The notes below the pieces were generated by a model that saw only the letters and a program-made list of their open reading frames with translations, had not been told where the DNA came from and did not search any database. The translations under genes and the position numbers were made by a program. A DNA stretch of 64,000 nt from Pseudomonas sp. ERMR1:02 (lineage in GTDB: Bacteria; Pseudomonadota; Gammaproteobacteria; Pseudomonadales; Pseudomonadaceae), in contig NZ_NKJI01000026.1 of assembly GCF_002277815.1 (NCBI RefSeq), positions 1 through 64,000 of the forward strand, in the 5' to 3' direction. Positions 47,847 to 56,815 of the stretch are shown piece after piece. Every line of letters begins with the position of its first letter. Within the stretch, counting starts at the first letter, position 1.

Positions 47847-47979
47847 TGTAGCAGCTGGCGAAGCCTGCGTTCGGCGGCGCAGCCGTCGTAAAACCTGCGC
47901 GTGCGGTTTTCCTGAAACACCGCGTAGCCTCATTTCACGACTGCTGCGCAGCCGAACGCAGGCTTCGCCAGCTGCTACA
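47847..47979. repeat. Perfect 29-bp inverted repeat element
   Basis: The left arm (47847-47875) starts TGTAGCAGCTGGCGAAGCC and the right arm (47951-47979) is its exact complement. The inner flanks (GCGCAGCC and GGCTGCGC types) and outer flanks also pair loosely, giving one hairpin of more than 130 bases. It has no coding capacity and looks like a miniature or REP-like dispersed repeat. It is unrelated in sequence to the REPINs. Confidence 0.8.
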
Positions 47980-48409
47980 AGGAGCGTGTTACGGCGTAAC
48001 TGATCGGCATTAGCCTCAATATAAAATGTGCAGATTTTTTTGTTTGAAGAGCCGAAATCACTTCTGCAAGCCAATAAATTAGCGCTTATTAATCGGATCA
48101 GTATGTGAAATAAAATGTGCAGACTTTCCATTCGGTACAGGTGTCAGATGGCTCGATCATGCAGCCCCGGCATCCTGCGGTCGGTCACAGGTCAGAACGT
48201 CGTCGTTGGTAACCATGATGCACCGGACGCTTGCGCTGTCGGCGGAATGCTGGGACACCTTCAGGCAGGCTTCAGTCAGCAGACAGACCCGCGCCGTCAG
48301 AATAAAGGGACGGATTTATTTTGGCTGGAATTTTGCTCCTTTCGGGAAAGTAAGATCTCTGATAACACATCAGCAATCTCACGATTTCTTCAATAAACGA
48401 GTTACCCAC

Positions 48410-48730
48410 ATGGAAGTTCCCAACCAGTTGCAACCCGCTGAGTGTGCAGGAATGGAGGACATCAGGCGCGAGATCGATGCCCTCGATCAGGCCGTTATCA
48501 AGCTGCTGGGTAAACGCTTTCAGTACGTACTTGCAGCTTCGAAATTCAAGACCTCTGCAGCCTCGGTGCGTGGGCAGGGGCGATTCAACAGCATGCTTGC
48601 AACACGTCGTGAGTGGGCTGAGGCGGAAGGCCTGAGCCCGGATGCAATCGAAAAAATGTATAGCGACTTGGTTAACCATTTTATTGCCGAAGAGATGAAA
48701 CACTGGTCGGCGCAAATACCCGAGATCTGA
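48410..48730 (+). CDS. Chorismate mutase family (isochorismate-pyruvate lyase, PchB-like)
   Basis: A 106-residue AroQ-fold helical protein from ATG 48410. The N-terminal DIRREIDALDQAVIKLLGKRF is the classic chorismate mutase helix 1, and VRGQGRFNSMLATRREWAEA contains the Arg-rich helix loop seen in PchB. PchB-like enzymes cleave isochorismate to salicylate and pyruvate. No other salicylate or pyochelin gene is nearby. No signal peptide, so cytoplasmic, unlike the periplasmic AroQ at 56024. Substrate choice between mutase and lyase is open. Confidence 0.82.
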   Translation: MEVPNQLQPAECAGMEDIRREIDALDQAVIKLLGKRFQYVLAASKFKTSAASVRGQGRFNSMLATRREWAEAEGLSPDAIEKMYSDLVNHFIAEEMKHWSAQIPEI

Positions 48731-48843
48731 TCCGATGTATAGGTGTCCAACACAAAACTTGGCTGCGTAAGGCTTCATTTTCCCGGTTCCACACTCGCTC
48801 TCCGGCATCCTGCCTTTTTCCTCACTATTGGACAGATGATCCA

Positions 48844-48945
48844 CTGTAGGAGCTGGCTTGCCAGCGATGATCGTTAACGATTGCGCGTATTGATTGGTTA
48901 ACCGTGTTGCTCTTGAATTCTTCGCTGGCAAGCCAGCTCCTACAA
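48844..48945. repeat. REPIN 17
   Basis: Arms CTGTAGGAGCTGGCTTGCC and GGCAAGCCAGCTCCTACA; spacer has ATCGTTAACGATTGCGCG. Confidence 0.9.
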
Positions 48946-49011
48946 GGGGCCGATCAGCTCCTTAGCTGAATGGCATTACGCCAAAGGCACCCGTTTTTTT
49001 GTTCGCTTTTC

Positions 49012-49506
49012 TTACTTCGAAGTATTACGAGGGTCATCATGACTATCGATATACTCAATGCCCAGCGGGCCGACTCCGTAAACTTGCGAGATGTACTCTC
49101 CTGATCTGGCCCAGTGGAAGTGTGGTGTATTAGCCGGCAGTATCACTACGCTGCCCGGACCGTAAGCAACCAGCTTATCCGGATCAAAGACAGAACCGAA
49201 ACCAATGTAGAAAACTCCTGACATGACGGTATAGATACGGTCTTCAGGATGTGTATGGGGCATTAATTTGATGCCGTTTGGCACTTTGACTCGCACAACG
49301 TAGGGCGCTGGTTTGCTGGGGTCGCCGACCAGGACAGCCAGTTTTACTTCTTTGGGGAAAGCCGGAAAGCTGCGCCACTCCACGTCTTCATTATGTAAAG
49401 CACCGGTTTTACCGAGTGGCAATGGTTCTGCCTGGGCGAGTGGCATTGACGCACCTGCAACAAGAAGTGCTGTCAGGCAAGCAGTTTTCATAATGTTCTG
49501 AATCAT
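49012..49506 (-). CDS. Cupin domain secreted protein
   Basis: About 164 residues from ATG 49506. A signal peptide ends near PLAQA. The cupin core has MPHTHPEDRIYTVMSGVFYIGFG (motif 1 with two His and a Glu) and GSVVILPANTPHFHW (motif 2 His). These histidines would bind one metal ion. It is likely periplasmic. AAGG precedes the start. Substrate unknown; no partner genes. Confidence 0.88.
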   Translation of the reverse strand: MIQNIMKTACLTALLVAGASMPLAQAEPLPLGKTGALHNEDVEWRSFPAFPKEVKLAVLVGDPSKPAPYVVRVKVPNGIKLMPHTHPEDRIYTVMSGVFYIGFGSVFDPDKLVAYGPGSVVILPANTPHFHWARSGEYISQVYGVGPLGIEYIDSHDDPRNTSK

Positions 49507-49689
49507 GAAAGACACCTTAAAAGTCGGGGCGAGACGCGGCTTAATACAGAATAGTTTGACTCACTGTATTTGTGATTTGTGTTGATGATAACGGCGTCAT
49601 CGCGCATTACTGTTAATACGCAATGTAATCAATGCGGTAGCGAATCATCACGCCACCCGAGGTGTGTCGCGCGCCCTATCAATGCCATC

Positions 49690-49781
49690 GATGTTCACCA
49701 TCACATCAATGAAGTTCTCTTAAAATCCTGCGGCGTAACATCTGCTCCATACCAACCGATAACACCCTGGAGCACACGATC
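49690..49781 (+). promoter_or_regulatory. Conserved leader of small repeat protein A
   Basis: The stretch with GTTCTCTTAAAATCC, GGCGTAACATC and GGAGCACACGATC directly before the ATG is shared with copies B (53893-53987) and C (56724-56815). GGAG is the ribosome site. Function as promoter plus leader is inferred. Confidence 0.6.
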
Positions 49782-49991
49782 ATGAAACGCCAAACCATCC
49801 TCAGCATCGCTTTCTCGGTTTTCGCAGTTAACGCTTTCGCCGCCACTTCTGCTCAACCTGTAGTCGCCGAAGGTGGCTCGGATCGTCTGATCGAAAGCCG
49901 TGTGGCTGAAGGTGGTTCTGATCGCCTGCTCGAAAAACGCGCTGTTGCTGCCGATGGCTCCGATCATCTGCAAGGCAACACCGTTGCCTAA
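49782..49991 (+). CDS. Small secreted repeat protein, copy A (one 39-bp unit)
   Basis: A 69-residue protein: signal peptide MKRQTILSIAFSVFAVNAFA, then two AEGGSDRL units and one 13-residue unit VAADGSDHLQGNT, ending VA. The 13-residue unit is the one expanded in paralogues B and C. The leader and terminator are nearly identical in all three copies. Pseudomonas homologues are sometimes labelled phage infection protein, without proof. Secreted or periplasmic. Function unknown. Confidence 0.85.
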   Translation: MKRQTILSIAFSVFAVNAFAATSAQPVVAEGGSDRLIESRVAEGGSDRLLEKRAVAADGSDHLQGNTVA

Positions 49992-50016
49992 CTAAATCGC
50001 TACACCGCACCACCCA

Positions 50017-50047
50017 AAAAGCCCGGCCTGATCAGCCTGGCTTTTTC
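50017..50047 (+). terminator. Terminator of repeat protein A
   Basis: AAAAGCCCGGC CTGATCA GCCTGGCTTTTT hairpin with T-run, nearly identical to those after copies B and C. Confidence 0.85.
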
Positions 50048-50235
50048 GTGTTTGTAAGCGAGATCGATTGCAAGACGGTTAGTTCCCAACCCCACCCTGT
50101 CGATTCAGCATTACTTGCCTCTATTTCGGACAAAGTGTCCTGCGCACGACGTCGCCCGCTCCAAAATGATGGCAAACAGCTACGCTCTCCCCGACCTCTC
50201 CATACACGACTCAACCCAGCCAAAACCAACAAATG

Positions 50236-50316
50236 ACCCTGTGGCGAGGGAGCTTGCGCCCGTTGCACCGTTCCCGTGCTCGGGCGCAACAGGCGCAAGC
50301 TCTCTCGCCACAGGGT
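50236..50316. repeat. REP-like inverted repeat 18 (variant)
   Basis: ACCCTGTGGCGAGGGAGCTT pairs with AAGCTCTCTCGCCACAGGGT. Different arm sequence from the main REPIN type, so a separate REP class. Confidence 0.75.
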
Positions 50317-50340
50317 CAATGTCTCCCCGCGCAGCACAAC

Positions 50341-51687
50341 TCAGTGGAAAATCAGATTCGATATCGCCTTGGGTTCAAAGTCCTCTGTGGTCACGACCAT
50401 CAGCACTTCGTTGGGGGCATTTCGCAAAATGGCGATTACCAGGATTTCATTTCCCCAGTCCGTGACGAGTGCTTGAGCTTTCGACCCGCGAACCGGGATC
50501 AGTCCAGTGGTCCAGTTGTCGCCATTGAGCGTAACGTAATCGTCTGGGTTGATTCGCCCTGATTTGAAATTCGCAGCCTGCGGATGCCCTTGGTCTTTAA
50601 GTCGCAGGCGTCGCAAACGAGTGATGAACTCGTCATCCTGGCTGAGGACTCTATTCCCCAGAAACGGTGCAAGTGCTTCTGGCAGTTTGTCCGGCGGTGC
50701 GGTGAGCCACGCCTTCAGAAATCCCCGAGCATAGGCTTGCGCCTGCGGCGACGCGCGGGTTTGCGGATTCATCATCAGCGCTTTGAGTTTTTCATCTATC
50801 TCGATAGCCGGCAGCCAGCCTGGTTCCTGTTGCTCATACTCGGGAACGTTCGCCGCAACTGTATTGAGCGAGGGAACGCCACGGCGCAAATCAATCCTGG
50901 GCGCCTTGTAGAAACTGTGGCCGCCGTCATCCAGGCTGGTGTTTTTCGCGATGGCCTCGGCCTGGGGTACGTGCTCGGCCTTGAACCAATCTGCTTTTTG
51001 CACCTTGGTCGACGCCCGGCAGAAGGCTTCAACCGGCGCCACCAGGTCGTTCCAATCCTTGGGTTGAGTACCGAGTGTCATCGGTGCTCGAAACCGTAAC
51101 AGGAGGTCATAGGTGCTGGAGGCTGCCATCGTGCATTTCTTCACGTCCATATAGGTCTGATCCGCGGCGTGCGAGAACACACTGCCCTTGTCGACCGGAT
51201 GCGACCAGATCCAGTTGTCCGGGCACAGGAAGAAGGTATTGCTGACGCCAGCGTGGGAAAAAGAGTCCTGCCAGCCGTGGAGCGCCTGACCGAATTTGCT
51301 CTGAAGATCGGGGTCTTCATGATGGCCCTCGACGATCATGCTGTTCGACTGCCCCATTGCGTAGGCAGCGGTGGAATTGACCGGCCGCTCTGCCGGATTC
51401 GCCGGCGGTTCACGCTTGGCACGAAAATGCAGTGCTCGGGTCTGCAAGCTGGCTTTTACATCCTGCAAGATGCAGAGGTCCCAGATGATGGCATGCTTGG
51501 CGTCGAGCATGCCCGTGTCGGTGAGTTCGTTTTGCCGTGCGATTTCCTGGCTCTGGAGGGCATCGTAGCCCGCTTGAGTGGCCAGCCAGTATGTCAGTCC
51601 ATAGTGAAGATCGGATTCATAAGCGTGAGCGCAAAGGCTTGCGACAGTCAGCGCCAGACCGAGGGCAATCCGTTTGACTGGTTTCAT
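50341..51687 (-). CDS. Secreted phospholipase C-like protein (DUF6765-type)
   Basis: About 448 residues from ATG 51687. A signal peptide (MKPVKRIALGLALTVASLCA) precedes a helical domain. Metal-binding pattern: ESDLHYGLTYWLA at the N-terminus and ALHGWQDSFSHAG in the middle, as in zinc-dependent phospholipase C folds where His/Asp residues sit in HGWQDSFSH. It is likely periplasmic or secreted. The ribosome site is weak; ATG 51711 is an alternative. Family assignment is by these motifs; lipase activity is inferred. Confidence 0.7.
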   Translation of the reverse strand: MKPVKRIALGLALTVASLCAHAYESDLHYGLTYWLATQAGYDALQSQEIARQNELTDTGMLDAKHAIIWDLCILQDVKASLQTRALHFRAKREPPANPAERPVNSTAAYAMGQSNSMIVEGHHEDPDLQSKFGQALHGWQDSFSHAGVSNTFFLCPDNWIWSHPVDKGSVFSHAADQTYMDVKKCTMAASSTYDLLLRFRAPMTLGTQPKDWNDLVAPVEAFCRASTKVQKADWFKAEHVPQAEAIAKNTSLDDGGHSFYKAPRIDLRRGVPSLNTVAANVPEYEQQEPGWLPAIEIDEKLKALMMNPQTRASPQAQAYARGFLKAWLTAPPDKLPEALAPFLGNRVLSQDDEFITRLRRLRLKDQGHPQAANFKSGRINPDDYVTLNGDNWTTGLIPVRGSKAQALVTDWGNEILVIAILRNAPNEVLMVVTTEDFEPKAISNLIFH

Positions 51688-52077
51688 CCGCGCCGACTCG
51701 TGCGAAGTCATCGAATCCAAATCGCCGCTGCCGATTGCGGCGTCCGTGGCTGAGTGTAGTCCGAATCCCGCATCGCTCGGATTTTCCGGTACCGTCAAAA
51801 GCAGATCCCACGGGGCTTGCCCCAAGCGAAGTCTTGCTCACATTGGATCGATAGTCGGCCTATGCACACATTGATATTTGTTCTCGCATCACCCAACGGA
51901 GCAGATGGAAGCCTCTCCACCATCTCCCTGAGCAGAAGTGATCGCGCCATCTGGAATTGACCCACATGTCCTCAAGCATGAAGCCGTTGCGTTGGCTGGC
52001 CTGAAGGCCCAGGGCGGCGTATTGGTGGACGGTGCCTTGCATACAGCGAGGTATCACACTGAATCCTTCAGCGGGCG
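51688..52077. other. Region without recognised genes
   Basis: About 390 bases between the phospholipase-like gene and the TPR gene. Short frames are open but none has family features or a good ribosome site. No repeat recognised. Confidence 0.5.
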
Positions 52078-53751
52078 TCACTGACAACACCCCTTCCCAA
52101 CCCGACAAAAGCACGACGCGGTAATCGACATATCCGCCCGAGCCATGGCCAGGTCCAGACGGATTTGCGCAGCAGCCGCTTCAGCATCCCGGCCTAGTCG
52201 TTTCAAGCATTCGACGTAGCCATGCAAACTCCACACGTTGTCCAGATGCCAGGACGCGCGGCTAAGGGTGTTGTCCAGGCCGAGGTCGGCGCGGTAGGCC
52301 TGTAAGGCTTCTTCGACCCTGCCCTGCTCCAGCAGCAGTGCACCCAGTGCATGACGCACCGGTTGCATCCAGCCCCAGGGTTCGTCGTATGGCAGGTTGT
52401 CGTCCAGTGATTGTGCCTGGCGCAAGTGTTCGAAAGCACAGTCGTGATTGCCTTTGCGGTATTCGATTTCCCCGTTCAACATGGCGCCGGCCACGGCAAG
52501 GATGTCGATGCATTGGTTGTTGAACAGGTAGCGAGTTTCCGGCACACGGGCCCAGGCTTCGAGGAACAGGTGTTGTTCGGTTTCGGCGGCGGCGACTTGC
52601 CCGGTGGCGGCAAAGGCCACGCCTTTGGCGTAGTGCAGCATCGCGGTGGTCACGCAGTACAGCGTCTGGTCGTCGGGCAACTGTGTTGCGAGGATGTCTT
52701 GCCATTTGCCGAAGCGGATCTGCACGTGGACCTTCATCGACACGAAGCTTTCCAGCCAGTCGGCCATCGGCGGTTGTTCCACGCGCAGCAGTTCTTGCTT
52801 GATGGTTTCGATCAGTTGATTGGCGGCTTCCAGGGCCGGCTGGTACTGGCCGAGGAACATCGCCGAGTAGAGTTTGAAATGGTAGTTGTGGCTGCGGTAC
52901 AGGGTGTAGAAGTTGATCGGCCCTGCCTGTTCCAGGTATTTGCGATCGGCCTGGATCGCCCGGTGATTGGTGATCATGGCGCCGCGGTAATCGCCGCAGA
53001 GCACATCGATGTGCGACGGCATGTGACGCAGGTGCCCGGCGTCCGGCACCAGGTCACGCAGCACATCGCCGGCGCGCAATGCACGTTCCGGGTACGGCGA
53101 CATTTCCATGGTGTGGACGTACATGTGCAGCACGCCGGGGTGCGGTGCGTCGCCGTGCTGCTCCATGCGTTGCAGGGCTTTTTCCAGCACGGCGACGGCT
53201 TCGAGGGTGTCGGCGCCCGCTGCCGGTTGAGCGGTTTTCAGATCCCACAATTGCCAGGGCGTGCGATCGATCAGCGCTTCGGCAAACAGCGCCACCACGT
53301 CGGGGTCGTCGGCAAAGGTTTGGTAGACATCGCGCATGGACGCAGCAAAGGCATCGTTCCAGCTGAAGAGTTGCTCGATGCTAGCCGCCTCTTCAGCCTG
53401 GTAGCGTTGCTCCAGCGCACGGATCAGCGCTTTTTCCACCGGTGATGCGTCATCCAGATGCGCCAGCGCGGTTTGCGTCGCCCGTCGGGCCTGAGCCACG
53501 GCCTCTTTCAGCTCTTGCTCGATAAAGGCGTCCCAGCGTTTGTTGTAGTTGGGGCCCGAGGCGTAGGCGATGCCCCAGTGGGCCATTGCGCAATCGGGGT
53601 CGTGTTCGAGGGCCTTGTGGAAACAGCGGATGGATTCGTCGTGGTTGAAGCCGTAGCACCACACCAGTCCACGGTCGAACCAGAGTTGGGCCTGCGGCGA
53701 ACGGGTGGTCACTGGTCGGCTGTAGGTGCCCAAATCGTAGTAGTCGTGCAT
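52078..53751 (-). CDS. Tetratricopeptide repeat protein
   Basis: A 557-residue, largely helical cytoplasmic protein. TPR-like pairs are evident, for example SIRCFHKALEHDPDCAMAHWG near residue 45 and ALQAYRADLGLDNTLSRASW near 500. The middle carries HMYVHTMEMSPYPERAL and HMPSHIDVLCGDYRGAM, a conserved segment of this TPR subfamily in Pseudomonas. TPR proteins mediate protein-protein contacts; no enzymatic motif is visible. No signal peptide. It is not in an operon. Confidence 0.85.
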   Translation of the reverse strand: MHDYYDLGTYSRPVTTRSPQAQLWFDRGLVWCYGFNHDESIRCFHKALEHDPDCAMAHWGIAYASGPNYNKRWDAFIEQELKEAVAQARRATQTALAHLDDASPVEKALIRALEQRYQAEEAASIEQLFSWNDAFAASMRDVYQTFADDPDVVALFAEALIDRTPWQLWDLKTAQPAAGADTLEAVAVLEKALQRMEQHGDAPHPGVLHMYVHTMEMSPYPERALRAGDVLRDLVPDAGHLRHMPSHIDVLCGDYRGAMITNHRAIQADRKYLEQAGPINFYTLYRSHNYHFKLYSAMFLGQYQPALEAANQLIETIKQELLRVEQPPMADWLESFVSMKVHVQIRFGKWQDILATQLPDDQTLYCVTTAMLHYAKGVAFAATGQVAAAETEQHLFLEAWARVPETRYLFNNQCIDILAVAGAMLNGEIEYRKGNHDCAFEHLRQAQSLDDNLPYDEPWGWMQPVRHALGALLLEQGRVEEALQAYRADLGLDNTLSRASWHLDNVWSLHGYVECLKRLGRDAEAAAAQIRLDLAMARADMSITASCFCRVGKGCCQ

Positions 53752-53892
53752 CGGTTTATCCTCTCGATCAGAGCGTGGAATTTGCGGAGGTTCAGCATAC
53801 CCCCGCGGTTCTGGCCGGACGACAGAACCGACGATAGGCTGCGCCGTCTCATCACGCCCACGAGATGCATGCAGCTCGGCCTATCAATGCAG

Positions 53893-53987
53893 TCGATGTT
53901 CACCATCACGTCAATGAAGTTCTCTTAAAAATTCTGCGGCGTAACATCAGCTCCATACCAACCGATAACACCCCGGAGCACACGATC
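53893..53987 (+). promoter_or_regulatory. Conserved leader of small repeat protein B
   Basis: Same GTTCTCTTAAAAATT, GCGTAACATC and GGAGCACACGATC leader as copies A and C. Confidence 0.6.
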
Positions 53988-54275
53988 ATGAAACGCCAAA
54001 CCATCCTCAGCATCGCTTTCTCGGTCTTCGCAGTTAACGCTTTTGCCGCCACTTCTGCTCAACCTGTAGTCGCTGAAGGCGGCTCGGATCGTCTGATCGA
54101 AAGCCGTGTGGCTGAAGGTGGTTCGGATCGCCTGATCCAGAATCGTGTTGCTGAAGGCTGTGCTGATCGCCTGCTCGAAAAACGCGCTGTTGCTGCTGAT
54201 GGTTCGGATCGTTTGCAAGGCAACACCGTTGCGGCGGATGGCTCCGACCGCCTGCAAGGCAACACCGTTGCTTAA
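53988..54275 (+). CDS. Small secreted repeat protein, copy B (two 39-bp units)
   Basis: A 95-residue paralogue of copy A with the same signal peptide, three AEGG/AEGC units and two copies of the 13-residue VAADGSDRLQGNT unit. One unit has AEGCADRL with a Cys not seen in the others. ATG 53988 is placed behind GGAGCACACGATC as in copies A and C; an open frame further upstream is non-coding leader. Followed by the common terminator. Function unknown. Confidence 0.85.
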   Translation: MKRQTILSIAFSVFAVNAFAATSAQPVVAEGGSDRLIESRVAEGGSDRLIQNRVAEGCADRLLEKRAVAADGSDRLQGNTVAADGSDRLQGNTVA

Positions 54276-54299
54276 ACAAATCGCTACACCGCACCACCC

Positions 54300-54332
54300 A
54301 AAAAGCCCGGCCTGATCAGCCGGGCTTTTTCG
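54300..54332 (+). terminator. Terminator of repeat protein B
   Basis: AAAAAGCCCGGC CTGATCA GCCGGGCTTTTT hairpin and T-run. Confidence 0.9.
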
Positions 54333-54399
54333 TGTTCGCTGCATTTCACCTTGATCGACTATCCTGAGCCCCCGATTCAAACCATGACCGGAGACACCT

Positions 54400-54690
54400 G
54401 TGCCGCCCCTGACCGCCCGCGAGGTTTACCAGCAATTGCGCGACGCCGCCCTGGGCCTTCGCCTGCTCAAATGCGTTGATCAACAGCCCGAATCCGGTCC
54501 GGTTCAGGTTGATATCGAGGGCTGGCTTTTGACCCTCGATGTCGACGGGATTCATCTGCGTCACTGCCTGCATTGCCAGTGCCCGGACGGCCGGGCGTTC
54601 GATGGCGGGCAGCGCTACGGCACCGACCCGGTGAGTTTGCTCAGCACCTGGGAGCTGGCGCAGATCGAGCGCTTGCTCACTGCCGAGTGA
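54400..54690 (+). CDS. Hypothetical protein, GTG start
   Basis: A 96-residue protein. The GTG at 54400 has GGAGACACCT just before it; no in-frame ATG is nearby. N-terminus MPPLTAREVYQQLRDAALG, centre with CLHCQCPDGRAFDGGQRYGT, where three Cys in CLHCQC might bind metal. It ends ten bases before the convergent SolA-like gene. I recognise it as a small Pseudomonas family of unknown function. Confidence 0.65.
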   Translation: MPPLTAREVYQQLRDAALGLRLLKCVDQQPESGPVQVDIEGWLLTLDVDGIHLRHCLHCQCPDGRAFDGGQRYGTDPVSLLSTWELAQIERLLTAE

Positions 54691-54699
54691 GCCACCTGT

Positions 54700-55878
54700 T
54701 CAATCCAGCAACCCGTCAAAACGCCGCAACGAAAACGCCGACAGATCCAGCTCGCTGCGCCCCCGCACACACCACTGCGCCAACGCCTCGCCCAACGCCG
54801 CGGAATGCTTGAAACCATGCCCCGAGCAGGCGGACACCACCAGGGTGTGTTTCAGCGTCGGGTGCTCGTCAATGATGAAGTCGCTGTCCGGGGTGACGGT
54901 GTAGGCACACACCGCCGATTTGGCCAGCCGCGAAGTGACGCCGGCGATTTTACCGCGCACGTGGGTGTCGAACATGTCACTGGCTTCGGATTCGCTGATG
55001 GTCCTGTCCAACCTGTCTGGCGAGGATTCTTCACTGTATTGCTCGGTGCCGATCTTCAGGCTGCCCTCGCCGGGTAAAGGTGGAAAACCGTAGCTCATGC
55101 CTGCATCGCCGCCGCCATGGTAGTAGATGAAGGTCGGCGACACCGGGGCAAAGCGGGCGTTGTCTTCCAGTTCGAACCAGAACAGCTTCTGTCGGCAGAC
55201 CCGGAGCAATCGGTCGAAAGGCTTGCCGAGCAAGTCCCTGGACCACATGCCGGCGCTGATCACTACCTTGTCGGCGCGGATCGTGCGCTGGTCGGTGAGC
55301 ACGGTCACGCCCTGCTCATCCGAGGTGATTTGCGTGACGGTTTCGCCTTTGAGCAGCGTTGCGCCACGTTCCTCGGCTAGTTTGAGTTGCACCGCGATGC
55401 AGCGCTCCGGCCGGACATAACCGCCGCCGGGCTCGAAATAACCGACGGCGCTATCCTGCACCGGGGAAAACTGCGGGAAGCGCTGGCGAATCTGTTCGGC
55501 CGACAGCACTTCATGCTCGATACCATAGGTATTCGCCAGATGCAGGGTACGCTGGGTGAAGTCGGTTTGATCGTTCGCGTCATAGTCGGGGCTGGAGGTC
55601 ATGACCAGCACGCCGCACTGCTCGAACAGCGACTCACCGGACAACGCTTCGAGCTCGCGCCAAATGCGGTGGGAGTTACGAACTATGGGCAGGTATTGCG
55701 CGCCTTCGCCGACCGAGAGCCGGGTGATTCGCGTGTCGCCATGGCTTGAACCTTGATCGTGCGGTGGATGGTGACGGTCGACGCCGATCACCTTGACCCC
55801 GGCTTTCGCCAATTGATACAGGGCGGCGGCACCCATCGCTCCCATGCCCAGCACCGCTACGTCATACCGGTCTTTCAT
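54700..55878 (-). CDS. solA: N-methyl-L-tryptophan oxidase (SolA-type, sarcosine oxidase family)
   Basis: A 392-residue flavoenzyme. FAD-binding GMGAMGAAALYQLAKAG at the N-terminus, HGDTRITRLSVGEGAQYLP after it, a substrate region GGGDAGMSYGFPPLPG and the C-terminal SACSGHGFKHSAALGE, whose Cys is the covalent FAD attachment site. This is monomeric sarcosine/N-methyltryptophan oxidase. It oxidatively demethylates N-methyl amino acids, yielding formaldehyde and H2O2 in the cytoplasm. It is not near the Fae-like cluster. No operon partners. Confidence 0.93.
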   Translation of the reverse strand: MKDRYDVAVLGMGAMGAAALYQLAKAGVKVIGVDRHHPPHDQGSSHGDTRITRLSVGEGAQYLPIVRNSHRIWRELEALSGESLFEQCGVLVMTSSPDYDANDQTDFTQRTLHLANTYGIEHEVLSAEQIRQRFPQFSPVQDSAVGYFEPGGGYVRPERCIAVQLKLAEERGATLLKGETVTQITSDEQGVTVLTDQRTIRADKVVISAGMWSRDLLGKPFDRLLRVCRQKLFWFELEDNARFAPVSPTFIYYHGGGDAGMSYGFPPLPGEGSLKIGTEQYSEESSPDRLDRTISESEASDMFDTHVRGKIAGVTSRLAKSAVCAYTVTPDSDFIIDEHPTLKHTLVVSACSGHGFKHSAALGEALAQWCVRGRSELDLSAFSLRRFDGLLD

Positions 55879-56023
55879 CTACGCCTCCCTTGGCAAAAAC
55901 GATAAGGTTACAAGCCTGCACCAGAATCGGTCCTGTACGAAAGAGCCCGCTGAACTATCGTTCATCTGGCTCAGCTGTGCTACATAAGACCTGATGTGCG
56001 TCCCGTGCCCAAGAGGTTTGCTT

Positions 56024-56593
56024 ATGTTCCACTGCCCACGCTTGCCGCTACTGCTGACCTGCGCGCTTTGCAGCTTACTTGCCGGCGTCGCCCACGCTGC
56101 CACGCCCTCCCCGGCACCCGATTCCTTGCAGCCGTTGCTGTCGACCATCAACGAGCGCCTGAACATGGCCGATGAGGTGGCGCTGTCTAAGTGGGACAGT
56201 GGCAAACCGATCCAGGATACCGCCCGGGAAGCGTTGGTGATTGCCAACGCGCGGACGCAGGCCGTCAAGCACAAACTGGACCCGGAAGAAGCCGCCGAAC
56301 TCGTTGCCGCGCAGATCGAAGCCAACAAGCTGGTGCAGTACGGATTGATCGCGCTATGGCAAGCGGCGCACAAGGCGCCTGACGTGCCACGACCGGACCT
56401 CAATCAACTGCGGCCAAAACTGGATGAGCTGCAAACCCGTCTGTTGCAGCAATACGCCGACTTCGAGCCCTATCGCCATGACCCGCAATGCCCGATCTGG
56501 CTGGCCGAACAGCGTTCCAGTCTGATCAAGGACGCCCTGCATGGCCAGGCCTTGATTCGCGCCACGGGTGAGTTGTGCGTCACGAAGCAATGA
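56024..56593 (+). CDS. Periplasmic chorismate mutase (AroQ gamma class)
   Basis: A 189-residue secreted protein. The signal peptide ends GVAHA (residues 21-25). The mature part has DSLQPLLSTINERLNMADEVALSKWDS, which is the AroQ-gamma helix with Arg and Lys, and a C-terminal half with two Cys (DPQCPIWL and GELCVTK), likely a disulfide. This matches secreted chorismate mutases (chorismate to prephenate in the periplasm). AGAGG supports ATG 56024. It is a stand-alone gene followed by REPIN 19. Confidence 0.9.
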   Translation: MFHCPRLPLLLTCALCSLLAGVAHAATPSPAPDSLQPLLSTINERLNMADEVALSKWDSGKPIQDTAREALVIANARTQAVKHKLDPEEAAELVAAQIEANKLVQYGLIALWQAAHKAPDVPRPDLNQLRPKLDELQTRLLQQYADFEPYRHDPQCPIWLAEQRSSLIKDALHGQALIRATGELCVTKQ

Positions 56594-56598
56594 TGGCC

Positions 56599-56690
56599 CT
56601 GTAGGAGCAAAGCTTGCTCGCGATGGCGTCATATCAGCCGACATCATTTTTGAATGTTCCGGCCTCTTCGCCGGCAAGCCGGCTCCTACG
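56599..56690. repeat. REPIN 19 (unequal arms)
   Basis: Left arm CTGTAGGAGCAAAGCTTGC, right arm GCCGGCAAGCCGGCTCCTAC. The two REPs are of different subtypes, so this is a hybrid doublet. Confidence 0.8.
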
Positions 56691-56723
56691 AAGAGCGGGT
56701 CCGTGCAGTCATTGACTGCGTCA

Positions 56724-56815
56724 ATAGTCACCATTGACTCAATCGAGTTCTCTTAAAAACTGTACGGCGTAACATCAGCTCCATACCAACCCATAACACC
56801 CCGGAGCACACGATC
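56724..56815 (+). promoter_or_regulatory. Conserved leader of small repeat protein C
   Basis: Same GTTCTCTTAAAAACT and GGAGCACACGATC leader as copies A and B; similarity fades about 90 bases upstream of the ATG. Confidence 0.6.

Larger units (their letters stand above)
47619..48409. other. Long gene-poor region before the PchB-like gene
   Basis: No intact gene is seen in about 790 bases. It contains a terminator hairpin at 47731-47757 and a 29-base perfect inverted repeat (47847-47979). The stretch AATAAAGGGACGGATTTATT near 48300 resembles the ends of REP-associated transposase genes. The rest is AT-rich leader of the chorismate-mutase gene. Confidence 0.6.

Noticed and set aside
51860..52114. 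84-codon minus-strand frame after the TPR gene
   Set aside because: No ribosome site, no family resemblance and irregular composition; left as unassigned sequence.
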